From JAJFUE01 sp041687335 (lineage in GTDB: Bacteria; Sumerlaeota; Sumerlaeia; MVZB01), in contig JAWLCE010000012.1 of NCBI GenBank assembly GCA_041687335.1, forward strand, positions 1-64,000: a stretch of DNA of 64,000 nucleotides. The letters run 5' to 3'. Below are positions 1 through 8,662 of the stretch, piece by piece. How positions within the stretch are numbered: position 1 is the stretch's first letter; each line of letters opens with the position of its first letter. The notes beneath the pieces were generated by a model, which saw only the letters and a list, made by a program, of their open reading frames with translations, had not been told where the DNA came from and ran no database searches. The position numbers and the translations under genes were made by a program.

Positions 1-672
1 CGCCCAGCGGGCGTTGCGGATGGCGCTTTCGGTGTCATCGAGGTCGATGAGCAGGGTCGGGATGGTGGGGACGGCGGGGCAGGCGCGCACGCCGCCGGGG
101 AGAGGGGCGGCGGGGCTGGCATTGATGGGATTGATTGGGTCGCTGTCTGTCTCCTCAGCGAAGTCGGCCGGATTTCGCGCGGGCCTGCGGCTGGCGTCGA
201 GGGGGGAGAGCTGAAAATTTTCAAGCGGGTTGGACGTGCCGGAGAGCTGACAGCCCGCGAGGGTGGAGCGGTCGGAGAGGCTGCGGGGGAAATGCGCGGA
301 ATCGGGGGCGGGCAGAGGAGCAGCCGGCGGCGCGCTCTCAGCGGCGACCGGAGGCGTGGTGGGCTCGACGGGCTCGGAATCAAATTTAGTCGCGGTTGTG
401 GGCGCGGTTGGCGGTGTCGACGACGGAGGGGCGTCGAGGTGCTGCTCGATGAGGACGAGGGTTTTACGGACAGCGGCGAGGCGCCAGAGGATTTGGCTGG
501 CGAGGTCGACTTGCCGGAGGTAGTCGGGGTTGATCGGGCAATCGCTGCGGCCGGGATATGATATGGATTGTTCCAGCAAGCGGCCCTCGGCGGCGCGAGC
601 CCAGGCCTCGACCAAGCGGCCGAGGAAGGCGGCGGAGCGATCGAGCGAGGCGATGGGGTCGCGGTGGTCCAA
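1..672 (-). CDS. Proline/alanine-rich hypothetical protein (C-terminus cut by window edge)
   Basis: An open frame of 224 codons runs leftward off the window edge without a stop. I place the start at a TTG (672-670) because the frame upstream has no ATG or GTG; a TATACT hexamer about 60 bases upstream could be a -10 box. The first ~75 residues look helical and folded (leucine, alanine and arginine rich). After that comes a long low-complexity linker of Pro, Ala, Thr and Ser, then a more ordered stretch ending with an acidic IDLDDTES segment at the edge. No family is recognised. The start codon and the true length are uncertain because the 3' end is missing. Confidence 0.45.
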   Translation of the reverse strand, partial: MDHRDPIASLDRSAAFLGRLVEAWARAAEGRLLEQSISYPGRSDCPINPDYLRQVDLASQILWRLAAVRKTLVLIEQHLDAPPSSTPPTAPTTATKFDSEPVEPTTPPVAAESAPPAAPLPAPDSAHFPRSLSDRSTLAGCQLSGTSNPLENFQLSPLDASRRPARNPADFAEETDSDPINPINASPAAPLPGGVRACPAVPTIPTLLIDLDDTESAIRNARWA

Positions 673-810
673 AAGCGGCGAAACCCGAGGGGAGTGGCGG
701 CGCGCCGGTCGGCGGCGCGTGGGGGAAGTATAGGGCGGCAGGCGGGAAAAACGGAATTCCCTTGGGGGAGCTTAATGGGCCTTAGGGGGACATAATATTA
801 GGAAAAATGC

Positions 811-856
811 GTTCACGAAAGGACACGAAATGAGGAACACGAATTGACACGAAAAG
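811..856. repeat. CACGAAA-type dispersed repeat arm
   Basis: Four spaced copies of CACGAA(A/T) lie in 45 bases. Nearly the same string recurs at 19518-19562. The surrounding gap (673-1127) holds no supportable gene. It contains only this arm and a short open stretch (about 1022-1114) ending in a Lys/Arg/Gln-rich peptide that could be the tail of a decayed gene. Confidence 0.55.
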
Positions 857-1127
857 GTTGGCAGTGAGGGAGAAGAATGGGACGCGGATTTGCGGATTGG
901 GCGGATGGGCGCGGATGTAAAGAGGGGAGAGCTGCGGAGGCGCGGAGGATGAGGAGAGGAATGTGACGCGGATCGTCGCACAAATTTCTTTGAGCGGCTT
1001 TGAGAAGGAACTGGACCGAACCGTGGGCGCGCCCGCAAACTCGGCCGCAGGCCCAAGCAGCCGGATCAGGACGAAATTCAGTTGGAGCTGTTCAAGAGAA
1101 AAACGATATGGTAAACGTCCTTGAAAT

Positions 1128-1533
1128 TTGGAGCCCTACTCGTTCGACCCGAAGCGGTTCGTGGTCGTGCGCAAGGCCCTGCCTGCGGGGGATTACTCGC
1201 TGGTGGGTTGCGAAGAGCGGGTGGCGGTCGAGCGCAAAGTCTCTGCAGGACTTCGTCCAGACCGTCATCCGCTCGCGCCGCCGCTTCCACATCGAGCTGC
1301 GCCGGCTGCAGGGGTATGAGCATGCCTGCATCGTTGTCAAAGGATCGCTGCGCGATGTCCTGGACGGCCGCTATGCAGGCGGGGCGCATACGAACTCAGT
1401 CTTCGGCGCGGTAGTGTCGATCTGCGTGGACTGGGGTGTGCCGGTCTTCTTCTGCGGCGACCGGCAGACGGCCCGGCGATTCGTCGAGGTTTACCTAGAG
1501 CACTGCACGTGGGTAACAATGCACGCGACTTGA
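1128..1533 (+). pseudogene. Frameshifted ERCC4-type nuclease relic
   Basis: The two halves of an ERCC4-like nuclease domain lie in different frames. The first half (from 1128) reads PYSFDPKRF, then LPAGDYSL, then VAVERK, which is the ERK catalytic signature of XPF/Mus81-type nucleases. One extra A in the AAAG at about 1237-1240 then shifts the frame. The protein resumes as SLQDFVQTVIRSRRRF with a plausible domain end (VEVYLEHC) near 1510. The N-terminal Asp-Thr-Arg-Glu strand normally found before PYSF is absent, with a stop at 1122-1124 in that frame. Such single-domain nucleases are common in phages and mobile elements. It lies just downstream of the convergent ATPase gene, so the region looks like decaying accessory DNA. 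A sequencing error could produce the frameshift but not the missing start. Confidence 0.65.
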
Positions 1534-1555
1534 GGTGAGGGAACGTCCCAGCTTA

Positions 1556-3892
1556 CTAAATCGGGAGCCGCGCAACGGGTTCTGGAAACGGTGCACCCGC
1601 TTGTTCGCCAGTCCACTCCAATACATCCAATGCTTTCTCGGCGAAAATCCTGACACCGTCAGGTGAAAGGGGTTTCATGGCCGGAACATCATCACTGGCG
1701 TGGTGGCTCGGTAATGCTGCGTCATTTATGGCCTCCAAGTCTGGTAGCATCCTACGAAGGCGGTCGAGGCGCGAACCAGACTTCGAGTCACGGATTTTTC
1801 CAATCATCACACCAAGGGAATCACGACTCTGGAGTGGCGGCCCAGGGGACATGTGCCGCAGCCGCTGCTCTACATAGGGACGAATGCAGGCTGCCGCCCT
1901 CCTGTGGTCGCCCCCATGCTCCAGGTATTCAACTAGCGTCAGGTAGTGCTCGACATATTCGGTTTGTGTGGCACGCTCAATTTCCCACTGTCGCAAGTGG
2001 CTTCCATTTCTGGTTCTCTCAACCTGCAATGGGACTACGCTTTTAAGCTTCTTGTCCTGCCAAACCATTGCCGCCAGACGTTCATCGTGAGTCAAAATGA
2101 GGACTTGTGCCCCACGAGCAACGAGATCGCGTATTACCCCGACAATAAGTCCCCTGCGGGAACTGCCGAGACTATTCACCGGGTCATCAAGCACGATTGT
2201 ACGTCCACTCAAATTCGCTACATCCTTGATGCGTGCAAAGAAAAATGATAGGGCGAGCGTGTACTTGTCACCCTCGCTCAAGACTGTTTCAAAGCACGGC
2301 CCCGAGGTGGAAACACCGAGGTCAATGTCGTGACCATGAACTTTGAGCTTATACTGCACGCTTGCCCGGCCGCTCGGAAAACGAGGCTCAACAGACTCTA
2401 TTCGGATGTCACAACCGAAGTGAGACAGGTAGTGGTTGATTCCCACCTGGTACTTTCCCGTCACCCTTGCGGCATGGTCGTTGATCTCATTCTTCAAGTT
2501 TTTTTTCTCTTTATCAATTTTCTGACGCTTTTCGATCAGCGCGGTCCTTTTCATCAGTATATCCTGGACGCCCGGCTCGTAACGCTTCTTCTGATTCTCA
2601 AGCCGAGAGAGGCGATTATGGATCTCATTGATGTTTGACTTTAAAAGGTTTGCCTTTCGCTCGGAGACTTTGGTGGCGCACTCTTTGAGGACGTCGTTAC
2701 ATCCGCGAATGAAATCCAATGCCCTCTCATATTCGGCGATGGCGTCGTCGGCTGAAGATCCATCAATCTTCTCCAGAGGATTCGCCTGCTTTCTGGTAAT
2801 GAGGTTCCCCAGCATGGTTGCCGCGGACTTCCAGACTGCTTCAGCTTGACTTAATGTGGAGTTAAGTGCTGATTGGTCAATTGGCATTACGTCAGCCCAC
2901 TGCCCCGCATTGGCAAATTGAGTCAGGAGCGCAGCGTTGAGTTTCGCAAAAACAGATGATCCAATTTCTTCTCGCACCCTCTGCACGTCTTTGGCAAGGG
3001 ATTCTGTAAATGTGGCGTAGGCGGTGCTAAAATATGAGCGGATCGCGGTGATCAGAACGGAATCGGCAGTCGTCTGTCCACAGAATGGACAAGTCTCGTC
3101 CGCGCCGAGATGCTTGACACCGTATGCTAGCCAAGTCTCTCCTTCGCGATCAAGGTGCGCCTTGATATGTGTTTTTACCTTTGTGGCAACATCGGCCGCA
3201 ACGTCTATGCTCGAGCGCTCCAGAATGCTGACGATGTCAATGCGACTGATCTTAGGGAGTGTCACTTCCTGCGGCAGTGCACGTGTCAGGATAGCATCTT
3301 TGCTCTGGGCCTCCTTGAGTTCATCACGGACCTTTTGAATCTTCTCGTCGATATCGTTGTCCATAGGCAGGCCAAGAAAAGTGTCCAGAGTGTCAGGCTT
3401 CTTAATAAGAAGCGATATTTGACTATCGAGATTTCTTATTTCCGCTAAAGTCGCCCGTCCCTCACCGTCTGCGGCAGCCAACCTTGCAACTTTTGCTACA
3501 GCTGTGCGTCCAAGGACAAGTTCGCAGAGATTGCGTTTGTGGTCAGGATCAACTGCCGTTGTGGCGTGTACATTCCGTGAAACGAACCCGGGATAGAACA
3601 CATCGAGGGTATCATCTGCCGGCTGGTCGCTCCAGTCACCACCGTCAAAAGTGTAATCTATGCCGTTCAGGCAAACTCTCATGCTCGGCGGCACGTCACC
3701 AGGTAATTTCCTACGTCGTAGGACCTCTGCGGGGTTTCTCTCGCGCAAAGAATCCAGGGCAGCAGCCAATGTAGATTTACCGACTCCATTCTCACCATAT
3801 ATCAAGGTGATCATCCCGAACTCGCAGCCAGCGGTATGGGTATAGTCCTCAAAAAGGCCGAGTTTGGCTACTCTATCAAAGCGGTCAAGCAT
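1556..3892 (-). CDS. AAA_13-type SMC-like ATPase, RloC/PrrC-like (candidate anti-phage anticodon nuclease)
   Basis: 778 residues. Seen: Walker A GENGVGKST at 33-41; a CPFCGQ pair of cysteines at 268-273 that could form a zinc hook; coiled-coil-like charged sequence either side (about 160-230 and 380-480); an ABC-type signature region LSEGDKYTLALSF near 538; Walker B TIVLDDP at 565-571; and a switch-like THDE at 601-604. The C-terminal ~130 residues carry R671 and E675 (R-x3-E spacing) and a His pair at 730-731. Known: PrrC and RloC pair this ATPase type with a C-terminal Arg-Glu-His tRNA anticodon nuclease, and RloC has a zinc hook. Inference: this is a RloC-like abortive-infection effector, but the spacing to His is longer than in PrrC, so it may be another HEPN-like toxin. 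Base composition is clearly lower in GC than the neighbours, which suggests transfer. No restriction-modification genes are visible nearby. An AGGAGG lies 14 bases before the ATG, a long spacing. Confidence 0.75.
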   Translation of the reverse strand: MLDRFDRVAKLGLFEDYTHTAGCEFGMITLIYGENGVGKSTLAAALDSLRERNPAEVLRRRKLPGDVPPSMRVCLNGIDYTFDGGDWSDQPADDTLDVFYPGFVSRNVHATTAVDPDHKRNLCELVLGRTAVAKVARLAAADGEGRATLAEIRNLDSQISLLIKKPDTLDTFLGLPMDNDIDEKIQKVRDELKEAQSKDAILTRALPQEVTLPKISRIDIVSILERSSIDVAADVATKVKTHIKAHLDREGETWLAYGVKHLGADETCPFCGQTTADSVLITAIRSYFSTAYATFTESLAKDVQRVREEIGSSVFAKLNAALLTQFANAGQWADVMPIDQSALNSTLSQAEAVWKSAATMLGNLITRKQANPLEKIDGSSADDAIAEYERALDFIRGCNDVLKECATKVSERKANLLKSNINEIHNRLSRLENQKKRYEPGVQDILMKRTALIEKRQKIDKEKKNLKNEINDHAARVTGKYQVGINHYLSHFGCDIRIESVEPRFPSGRASVQYKLKVHGHDIDLGVSTSGPCFETVLSEGDKYTLALSFFFARIKDVANLSGRTIVLDDPVNSLGSSRRGLIVGVIRDLVARGAQVLILTHDERLAAMVWQDKKLKSVVPLQVERTRNGSHLRQWEIERATQTEYVEHYLTLVEYLEHGGDHRRAAACIRPYVEQRLRHMSPGPPLQSRDSLGVMIGKIRDSKSGSRLDRLRRMLPDLEAINDAALPSHHASDDVPAMKPLSPDGVRIFAEKALDVLEWTGEQAGAPFPEPVARLPI

Positions 3893-4360
3893 GGCGTGTA
3901 TCTTACCCTCCTAACCCTCTCCTTGACTGCCAGATGTGTCAGAAAAATGCTATCTCCGACTCGTCCATCCTGTCCGGACGACGGACATCGTGAAGAATGG
4001 ACGTAGCGCTTAACGGTCTGATCGTTCGGCCATCTGTAATTGGAAAAAACAGAATACTGGTGCAACGGCTCGAGCAATTTGGGCCGGCCATGTAGCTGCG
4101 CGTGGGTTGTCGTCAGTAGCACTAAAATCCCAATCCTACCTTCCGACAGTTTTCCCGTCCTCACGGTATCTAACCAGATGGAGGCTCGGCGCGGGTTGCG
4201 CTGTCGCCTCGTGAAAACAACCGAGAGGAAAGCAGATGCAACGTAGCATGGACAATTGCAGGTCACAATCGGAAAAGTATTTTATGCCGGGCCGAAGTTC
4301 CCTGGCGGGGGTGTGGGAGACGCATCCGGACTATGGGCGCCAGTTCAACGAAATATAAGT
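3893..4360. other. Gene-free lower-GC stretch upstream of the ATPase
   Basis: Short open frames occur on both strands but none has a convincing ribosome site, length or recognisable protein signature. The stretch shares the lower GC of the ATPase gene and probably belongs to the same acquired segment. It ends where the 70-bp tandem array begins. Confidence 0.4.
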
Positions 4361-4663
4361 GTCGCCCCTGCCGGGGCTTGTGGAGTTCATATGCACCTAA
4401 CCCCGGGCTCACGCCCGGGGCTAGTGATGTGTCGCCCCTGCCGGGGCTTGTGGAGTTCACAGGCACCTAACCCCGGGCTCACGCCCGGGGCTAGTGTTGT
4501 TTCGCCCCTGCCGGGGCTTGTGGAATTCACAGGCACCTAACCCCGGGCTCACGCCCGGGGCTAGTGATGTGTCGCCCCTGCCGGGGCTTGGGGAGTTCAT
4601 ATGCACCTAACCCCGGGCTCACGCCCGGGGCTAGTGATGTGTCGCCCCTGCCGGGGCTTGTGG
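4361..4663. repeat. 70-bp tandem repeat array (four full units plus a partial)
   Basis: Units start at 4361, 4431, 4501 and 4571, exactly 70 bases apart, and a truncated fifth begins at 4641. Each unit holds two perfect palindromes: CCCCTGCCGGGG and CCCCGGGCTCACGCCCGGGG. Units differ at only a few positions (for example CATATG versus CACAGG, and ATGTG versus TTGTT). There are no spacers, so it is not a CRISPR. A single related unit fragment occurs at 34146-34165. Confidence 0.9.
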
Positions 4664-4675
4664 GGGCCGGCTCTG

Positions 4676-4775
4676 TCGTTACAGGCCGCTCCTAGCGGAG
4701 CTTTGACGCAGGGGGGGCGATTGCTACAAACAGGTCGCTCCTAGCGGAGCTATTTGCTCCTACGGAGCCAGGGGA
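4676..4775. repeat. Short palindromes of the GCTCC-N-GGAGC type
   Basis: Three close hairpins (GCTCCTAGCGGAGC twice, GCTCCTACGGAGC once) follow the tandem array. The same palindrome family recurs around 4990-5025, 11828-11895, 34202-34220 and 57350-57562, always in gaps between genes. Confidence 0.65.
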
Positions 4776-4806
4776 ATCGGTGAGGTGAAGCGATTGGAGT
4801 CGGGTC

Positions 4807-5030
4807 GTGTATGTGTTTAGCGAGGCAAGTGGCGCTTGTAAGCTCGGAGAACACGGTCCCCCTGTCGTTGCCATTGTGTCGCCCTTTCAGGGCTCGGGGA
4901 ATATGGCTGGCGGACCCAGGGTTACGCTGCGCTCACCCTGGGCTTTTGAACTGGGTCCACCCTTTCAGGGTGGAATGCCGGTGCCATACAGGCCGCTCCT
5001 CCGGAGTAATTTGCTCCTATGGAGCAAGGG
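4807..5030. mobile_element. MITE-like intergenic element, left end recognisable
   Basis: It begins with TATGTGTTTAGCGAGGCAAG, the terminal sequence shared with the elements at 37208-37418 and 57299-57657. The interior (4875-4990) closely matches 37268-37387, including GTCGCCCTTTCAGGGCTC and CACCCTTTCAGGGTGGAAT. The matching right end is not visible here, so the copy is probably truncated. It encodes no protein. Confidence 0.55.
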
Positions 5031-5107
5031 GGGTTTCAATTACGGGGTCATCAGAATGTCGTCCGCGCAGAATCCTATCGCATGACCCATGCTCTTCTGA
5101 GGATCAT

Positions 5108-6610
5108 TCAGAGCTTCGGGCGTGCGCCGGGCCAGCCGGCGCTCATCAGCGCGGCCAGTTCCTCGCGCAGCGCCGCGTGCCCTTCCTCGGCCGCCAGGTT
5201 GATGTTTTCCTGCGGATCGCGCTCGTGGTCGTAAATCTCCACGGCGTCAATCTCGCCGGTCTTGCGGTTGCGCCATTCGGTGTAGCGGTGGCGGGGGGTG
5301 CGGAGCGAGTAACCCATGAGCTCCCCGCGAGGGTATTGGCTGAAGGCCGCGGTTTTCCAGGGGCGGGTGGGATCCTCCAGCAGCGGGGCGAAGCTGACCC
5401 CCTCCAGGTGGGCGGGCAGCGGCAGGCCGGCCAGCTCGCACAGGGTGGGGTAGATGTCGACGAATTCGGTCAGGGCGTCGCTTTTCATCCCGGCGTGCTT
5501 CATGCCCGGGGCGCGCAGCAGCATCGGGACGCGCGTGGCCATCTCGAAGTTGGTGTGCTTGCACCACTGACCATGGTCGCCCAAGTGCCAGCCGTGGTCG
5601 CCCCAGAGGACGACGATGGTGTTGTCGGCGAGACCCTCGGCTTCCAGCGCATCGAGCACACGCCCGATCTGGGCATCGACGTAGCTGGTGGCGGCGTAGT
5701 AGCCGTGGATCAGTTGGCGGGCCAGGTCGTCGGGGATCGGGCCCTGCTTGGGCATGCCAATGTAGTTGCGCAACTCGCCGAATCCGGTGAGGGCGTAGGA
5801 GGGGGCGCCCCTGGGGGGCTCGGGGTTGTCGGCCAGCTCGATCCTGGCCGGGTCATACATGTCCCAATACTTTTTGGGCGCGACGAACGGCAGGTGGGGC
5901 TTGCTGAAGCCGACGGCGAAAAAGAAGGGCTTGTCCTTGATGCGGTGGAGGATCTCGATGGCGTGGTCAGCCGTCCAGCCGTCGTTGTATGTGTTATCGG
6001 GGACGTCGGCAGATTCGAAGGCGGCGCCTTTGACCTTGGAACCCGCGGGAGGCCGTTTGCCCGCGGCCACCGCGGCCGCTCGCTCCTTCTTGTAATTCCG
6101 CTCGACCACCTCATACGCTTGCTGGTTTTGCGCGTCCGCGTACCTGATCCCATTGGCTTGGATATGGGGCTCGCTATAGGAGGGGGCATCCTCCAAGCCG
6201 CCGTGGTAGATCTTGCCGATGCCGACGCTGTGGTAGCCGTGGTTTTTGAAGTGCTGGGGCAGGGTCACCACGTCGGGGACGGTGGAGCGGAAGTGGGTCT
6301 TCAGATCGTAGACTTTGGTGGTGTCGGGCCGCATGCCGGTCAGCAGGCTGGTGCGCGAGGGCGAGCAGACCGCCTGCTGGCAGTAGGCGCGCGTGAAGAG
6401 CGCGCCGCCGGCGGCCAGCTTATCCATATTGGGCGTGATCATCTCTTGCTGGCCGTAGCAACCCATCTGGGGGCGCAGGTCGTCCACGGCGATGAACAGG
6501 ACATTCATCTGTTGCTGGTTGATTTGCGCCGCCCCCAGGGCGGGTGCCAGCAGCACGGCGGCGGCTGCGGTCAGAATGATCAGTCTGCTCAGAAGTTCAC
6601 GCCGCTGCAT
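5108..6610 (-). CDS. Secreted sulfatase, iduronate-2-sulfatase-like
   Basis: 500 residues with the start at ATG 6610, chosen because GGAAGGAAGG lies 5 bases upstream; an in-frame TTG 21 bases earlier would swallow that site. An N-terminal arginine patch and hydrophobic segment (residues 10-28) form a signal peptide, so the enzyme works in the periplasm or outside. Metal-ligand residues D43-D44 follow in FIAVDDLRP. The type I sulfatase signature CSPSRTSLLTG starts at Cys82, the residue converted to formylglycine by a maturase. MGCYG, a histidine-bearing GKIYH, FFFAVGFSKPHLPF and VVLWGDHGWHLGDHG are all typical of the iduronate-2-sulfatase/choline-sulfatase branch. The substrate is probably a sulfated polysaccharide but cannot be read from sequence. 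No maturase gene is nearby. The GH95 fucosidase in the same window fits a glycan-degrading lifestyle. Confidence 0.93.
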   Translation of the reverse strand: MQRRELLSRLIILTAAAAVLLAPALGAAQINQQQMNVLFIAVDDLRPQMGCYGQQEMITPNMDKLAAGGALFTRAYCQQAVCSPSRTSLLTGMRPDTTKVYDLKTHFRSTVPDVVTLPQHFKNHGYHSVGIGKIYHGGLEDAPSYSEPHIQANGIRYADAQNQQAYEVVERNYKKERAAAVAAGKRPPAGSKVKGAAFESADVPDNTYNDGWTADHAIEILHRIKDKPFFFAVGFSKPHLPFVAPKKYWDMYDPARIELADNPEPPRGAPSYALTGFGELRNYIGMPKQGPIPDDLARQLIHGYYAATSYVDAQIGRVLDALEAEGLADNTIVVLWGDHGWHLGDHGQWCKHTNFEMATRVPMLLRAPGMKHAGMKSDALTEFVDIYPTLCELAGLPLPAHLEGVSFAPLLEDPTRPWKTAAFSQYPRGELMGYSLRTPRHRYTEWRNRKTGEIDAVEIYDHERDPQENINLAAEEGHAALREELAALMSAGWPGARPKL

Positions 6611-6686
6611 CGGTGCCTTCCTTCCGTTCAATATCTGGCTTTTTTCCTCCTTTGCGCGCGAATGATCAACACAATTCAGGCGACGA

Positions 6687-6862
6687 TTCGGCCGCCCCTT
6701 CGGGGCTCAGATGTTTGGGCACCTTGACCGGGGGTTCCCTGCGGTCACCCCCGGCTACTCGCGGTCGCCCCTTCGGGGCTCTGGGAAATCGACGGCGCAT
6801 GACCGGGGGTTTCCTTCGGTCACCCCCGGCTACTCGCGGTCGCCCCTTTCGGGGCTGGGTTT
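6687..6862 (+). repeat. CCCCTTCGGGGCT-type repeat block
   Basis: Two units, each a set of nested palindromes: CCCCTTCGGGG, GACCGGGGGTTCC paired with GGTCACCCCCGG, then ACTCGCGGTCGCCCC. The block fills the gap between the divergent sulfatase and protease genes (6611-7128). The same units, always reading in this direction, occur at 11461, 16751, 19706 and 37461. Confidence 0.75.
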
Positions 6863-7128
6863 CGACCGACGCATGTGGCGGCATTCTCAGGGGCCGCAGC
6901 GATAAGTGAAATTGTGCCAGTGCCCCAGCCGGCGGGGCGGCGCCGGCCCAAACGAAAAACACCCCCGGCCGCGACGGCTGCCCCATTGCACCGGGGGGGG
7001 CGAAAATGATATTCTTCGGCTACTGGATCCGGTGGCCGCCTTGCGGTCAGCCCCGCATCCGGCGGCGGCGGAAGCCAAGCGCCTGCAATCTTCCACCGCA
7101 ACTTCCGGACAGACTGGATGGATTTGTT

Positions 7129-8523
7129 ATGAGGATCAACCCGCGCTCATCGTGCTCCGCACGCCGGGGCTCCCTGGAGGGCCGCCTGCTCTGGATCTGC
7201 CTGCTGCTGCTTGTCACCGGCGGGCTGTTTCTGGTCAAGATGCCCACCCAGATCGCCGCGATGGAGGAGCAGCGCCGCAATAACAGCGAACTTCACGAAT
7301 TTGCCGAGCTGTTTGCCGAGATCTATCAGCAGATACAGGCCCGCTACGTCGACGAGATCGAGAGCCAGAAGGTTTTTGAGGGCGCCATCAACGGGATGAT
7401 GATGGCGCTGGACCCGCACAGCTCATGGATGCCGCCGGCGATGCAGGAACAACTGACCCGCGACACCGAGGGCGAGTATTCGGGCGTGGGCCTGGTCATC
7501 ACCCAGCGCGACGGCGTGCTGACGGTCATCTCGCCGCTGCCAAGCTCGCCAGCCGCCAAGGTTGGTGTCGCCCCCTGGGACCGCATCATCGAGATCGAGG
7601 GCGAGAGCACGCGCGAGATGCCGCTGCCGGACGCGGTCAAGCGCCTGACCGGCCCCTCGGGCACCAAGGTCACCATCAAGGTGGTCCGCGAAGGTGCCGA
7701 TGAGCCGCTCGACTTCACCATCACCCGCGAGACCGTCCACGTCGACAGCGTCTTCAGCCAGACCCTCGAGGGCAACATTGGCTACCTGCGCATCGCGCGC
7801 TTTCAGGAAGACACGGCCCGCGAGGTGCGCAAGGCGGTCGAGAACTTCAACAAGCAGAATGTGGCCGGCTTGGTGGTGGACCTGCGCAACGACGCGGGGG
7901 GCCTGCTCGACAAGGCCGTCGACATCTGCGACATATTCCTGCCCGAGGGCAAGCTGATCGTCTCGATCAAGGGACGCAACCCCTCCGACAACCGCAACTA
8001 TTATGCGCTGGAGGGTCAGCTTGCCCGCCAGCCGATGGTGGTGCTGGTCAACAAGGGTTCGGCGTCGGCCTCGGAGATTTTTGCCGGCGCGATGAAGGAC
8101 CACAAGCGCGGGGTCATCGTCGGGCCCGAGGGGACCAACACCTTCGGCAAGGGCTCGGTGCAGACCATCAGCACGCTGCGCCACTCGCTGGAGCGCACCG
8201 AAGGCGGCGACATCAAGCCGTCGGGGCTGCGCCTGACCACAGCCCGCTACTACACCCCCTCGGGCGAATCGATCCATGAGAAGGGGATCGAGCCCGACAT
8301 CGGGGTGAAGCTGCCCGAGGGTCACGAGATTGAATTGATCAAGCGCGGGGCGCTGCTGGGTGAACACAACACCATCGAGCCCGGCAAGCCCGCCGATGCC
8401 GCCACGACCGACACCACCACCATCGAGCCGGTCGAGGAAGGCCCCTTCAGCGATATCATGCTCGATGAGGCGATCAAGATCCTCAAGACGATGATTGTGA
8501 CCAGCCAGGTGGCCAAGGGCTGA
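7129..8523 (+). CDS. ctpA: S41 carboxyl-terminal processing protease (CtpA/Prc type)
   Basis: 464 residues from ATG 7129. A TM anchor lies at about 17-38, so the protease domain is periplasmic. A helical N-terminal region with LDPHSSWMPP and YSGVGL is followed by a PDZ domain (about 115-205), then the S41 fold. The catalytic Ser-Lys pair is Ser313 (in NKGSASASE) and Lys341 (in TFGKGSVQ). The segment between them has three extra residues where most members have GEPTFGK. The family cleaves proteins from their C-terminus, often in envelope quality control. It is followed by a strong terminator, so it is probably a single-gene unit. The longer open frame from 7006 is rejected because its first 41 codons lack protein-like character. 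Confidence 0.92.
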   Translation: MRINPRSSCSARRGSLEGRLLWICLLLLVTGGLFLVKMPTQIAAMEEQRRNNSELHEFAELFAEIYQQIQARYVDEIESQKVFEGAINGMMMALDPHSSWMPPAMQEQLTRDTEGEYSGVGLVITQRDGVLTVISPLPSSPAAKVGVAPWDRIIEIEGESTREMPLPDAVKRLTGPSGTKVTIKVVREGADEPLDFTITRETVHVDSVFSQTLEGNIGYLRIARFQEDTAREVRKAVENFNKQNVAGLVVDLRNDAGGLLDKAVDICDIFLPEGKLIVSIKGRNPSDNRNYYALEGQLARQPMVVLVNKGSASASEIFAGAMKDHKRGVIVGPEGTNTFGKGSVQTISTLRHSLERTEGGDIKPSGLRLTTARYYTPSGESIHEKGIEPDIGVKLPEGHEIELIKRGALLGEHNTIEPGKPADAATTDTTTIEPVEEGPFSDIMLDEAIKILKTMIVTSQVAKG

Positions 8524-8546
8524 TTGAATCGCCCGGCAGTCAAAAA

Positions 8547-8584
8547 GGGGGCGGACGGACCAAACGGTGCGTCCGCCCCTTTTT
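8547..8584 (+). terminator. Rho-independent terminator after the S41 protease
   Basis: A GGGGCGGACG stem pairs with CGTCCGCCCC across a 12-base loop and is followed by five T residues. Confidence 0.85.
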
Positions 8585-8662
8585 GCGTACATCCGCGCCG
8601 GTTGCAGCCGGTGGGTGCTAAAATGGGAGGTAGTTTGAGCACCAAGGAAACAGGGGTCTAAG

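Noticed and set aside
1022..1114. Possible small gene ending in LELFKRKTIW
   Set aside because: The frame has a stop just upstream and no start codon or ribosome site; at most a remnant.
4040..4246. 68-codon open frame upstream of the ATPase, candidate antitoxin or partner
   Set aside because: No ribosome site, no recognisable fold, and it runs in the opposite direction to the ATPase.
4361..4663. Possible CRISPR array
   Set aside because: Units are contiguous with no unique spacers, and no cas genes are present.
4811..6727. 638-codon open frame opposite the sulfatase gene
   Set aside because: It is the antisense of a clearly recognised enzyme. In GC-rich DNA the opposite strand is often open; the translation has no motifs.
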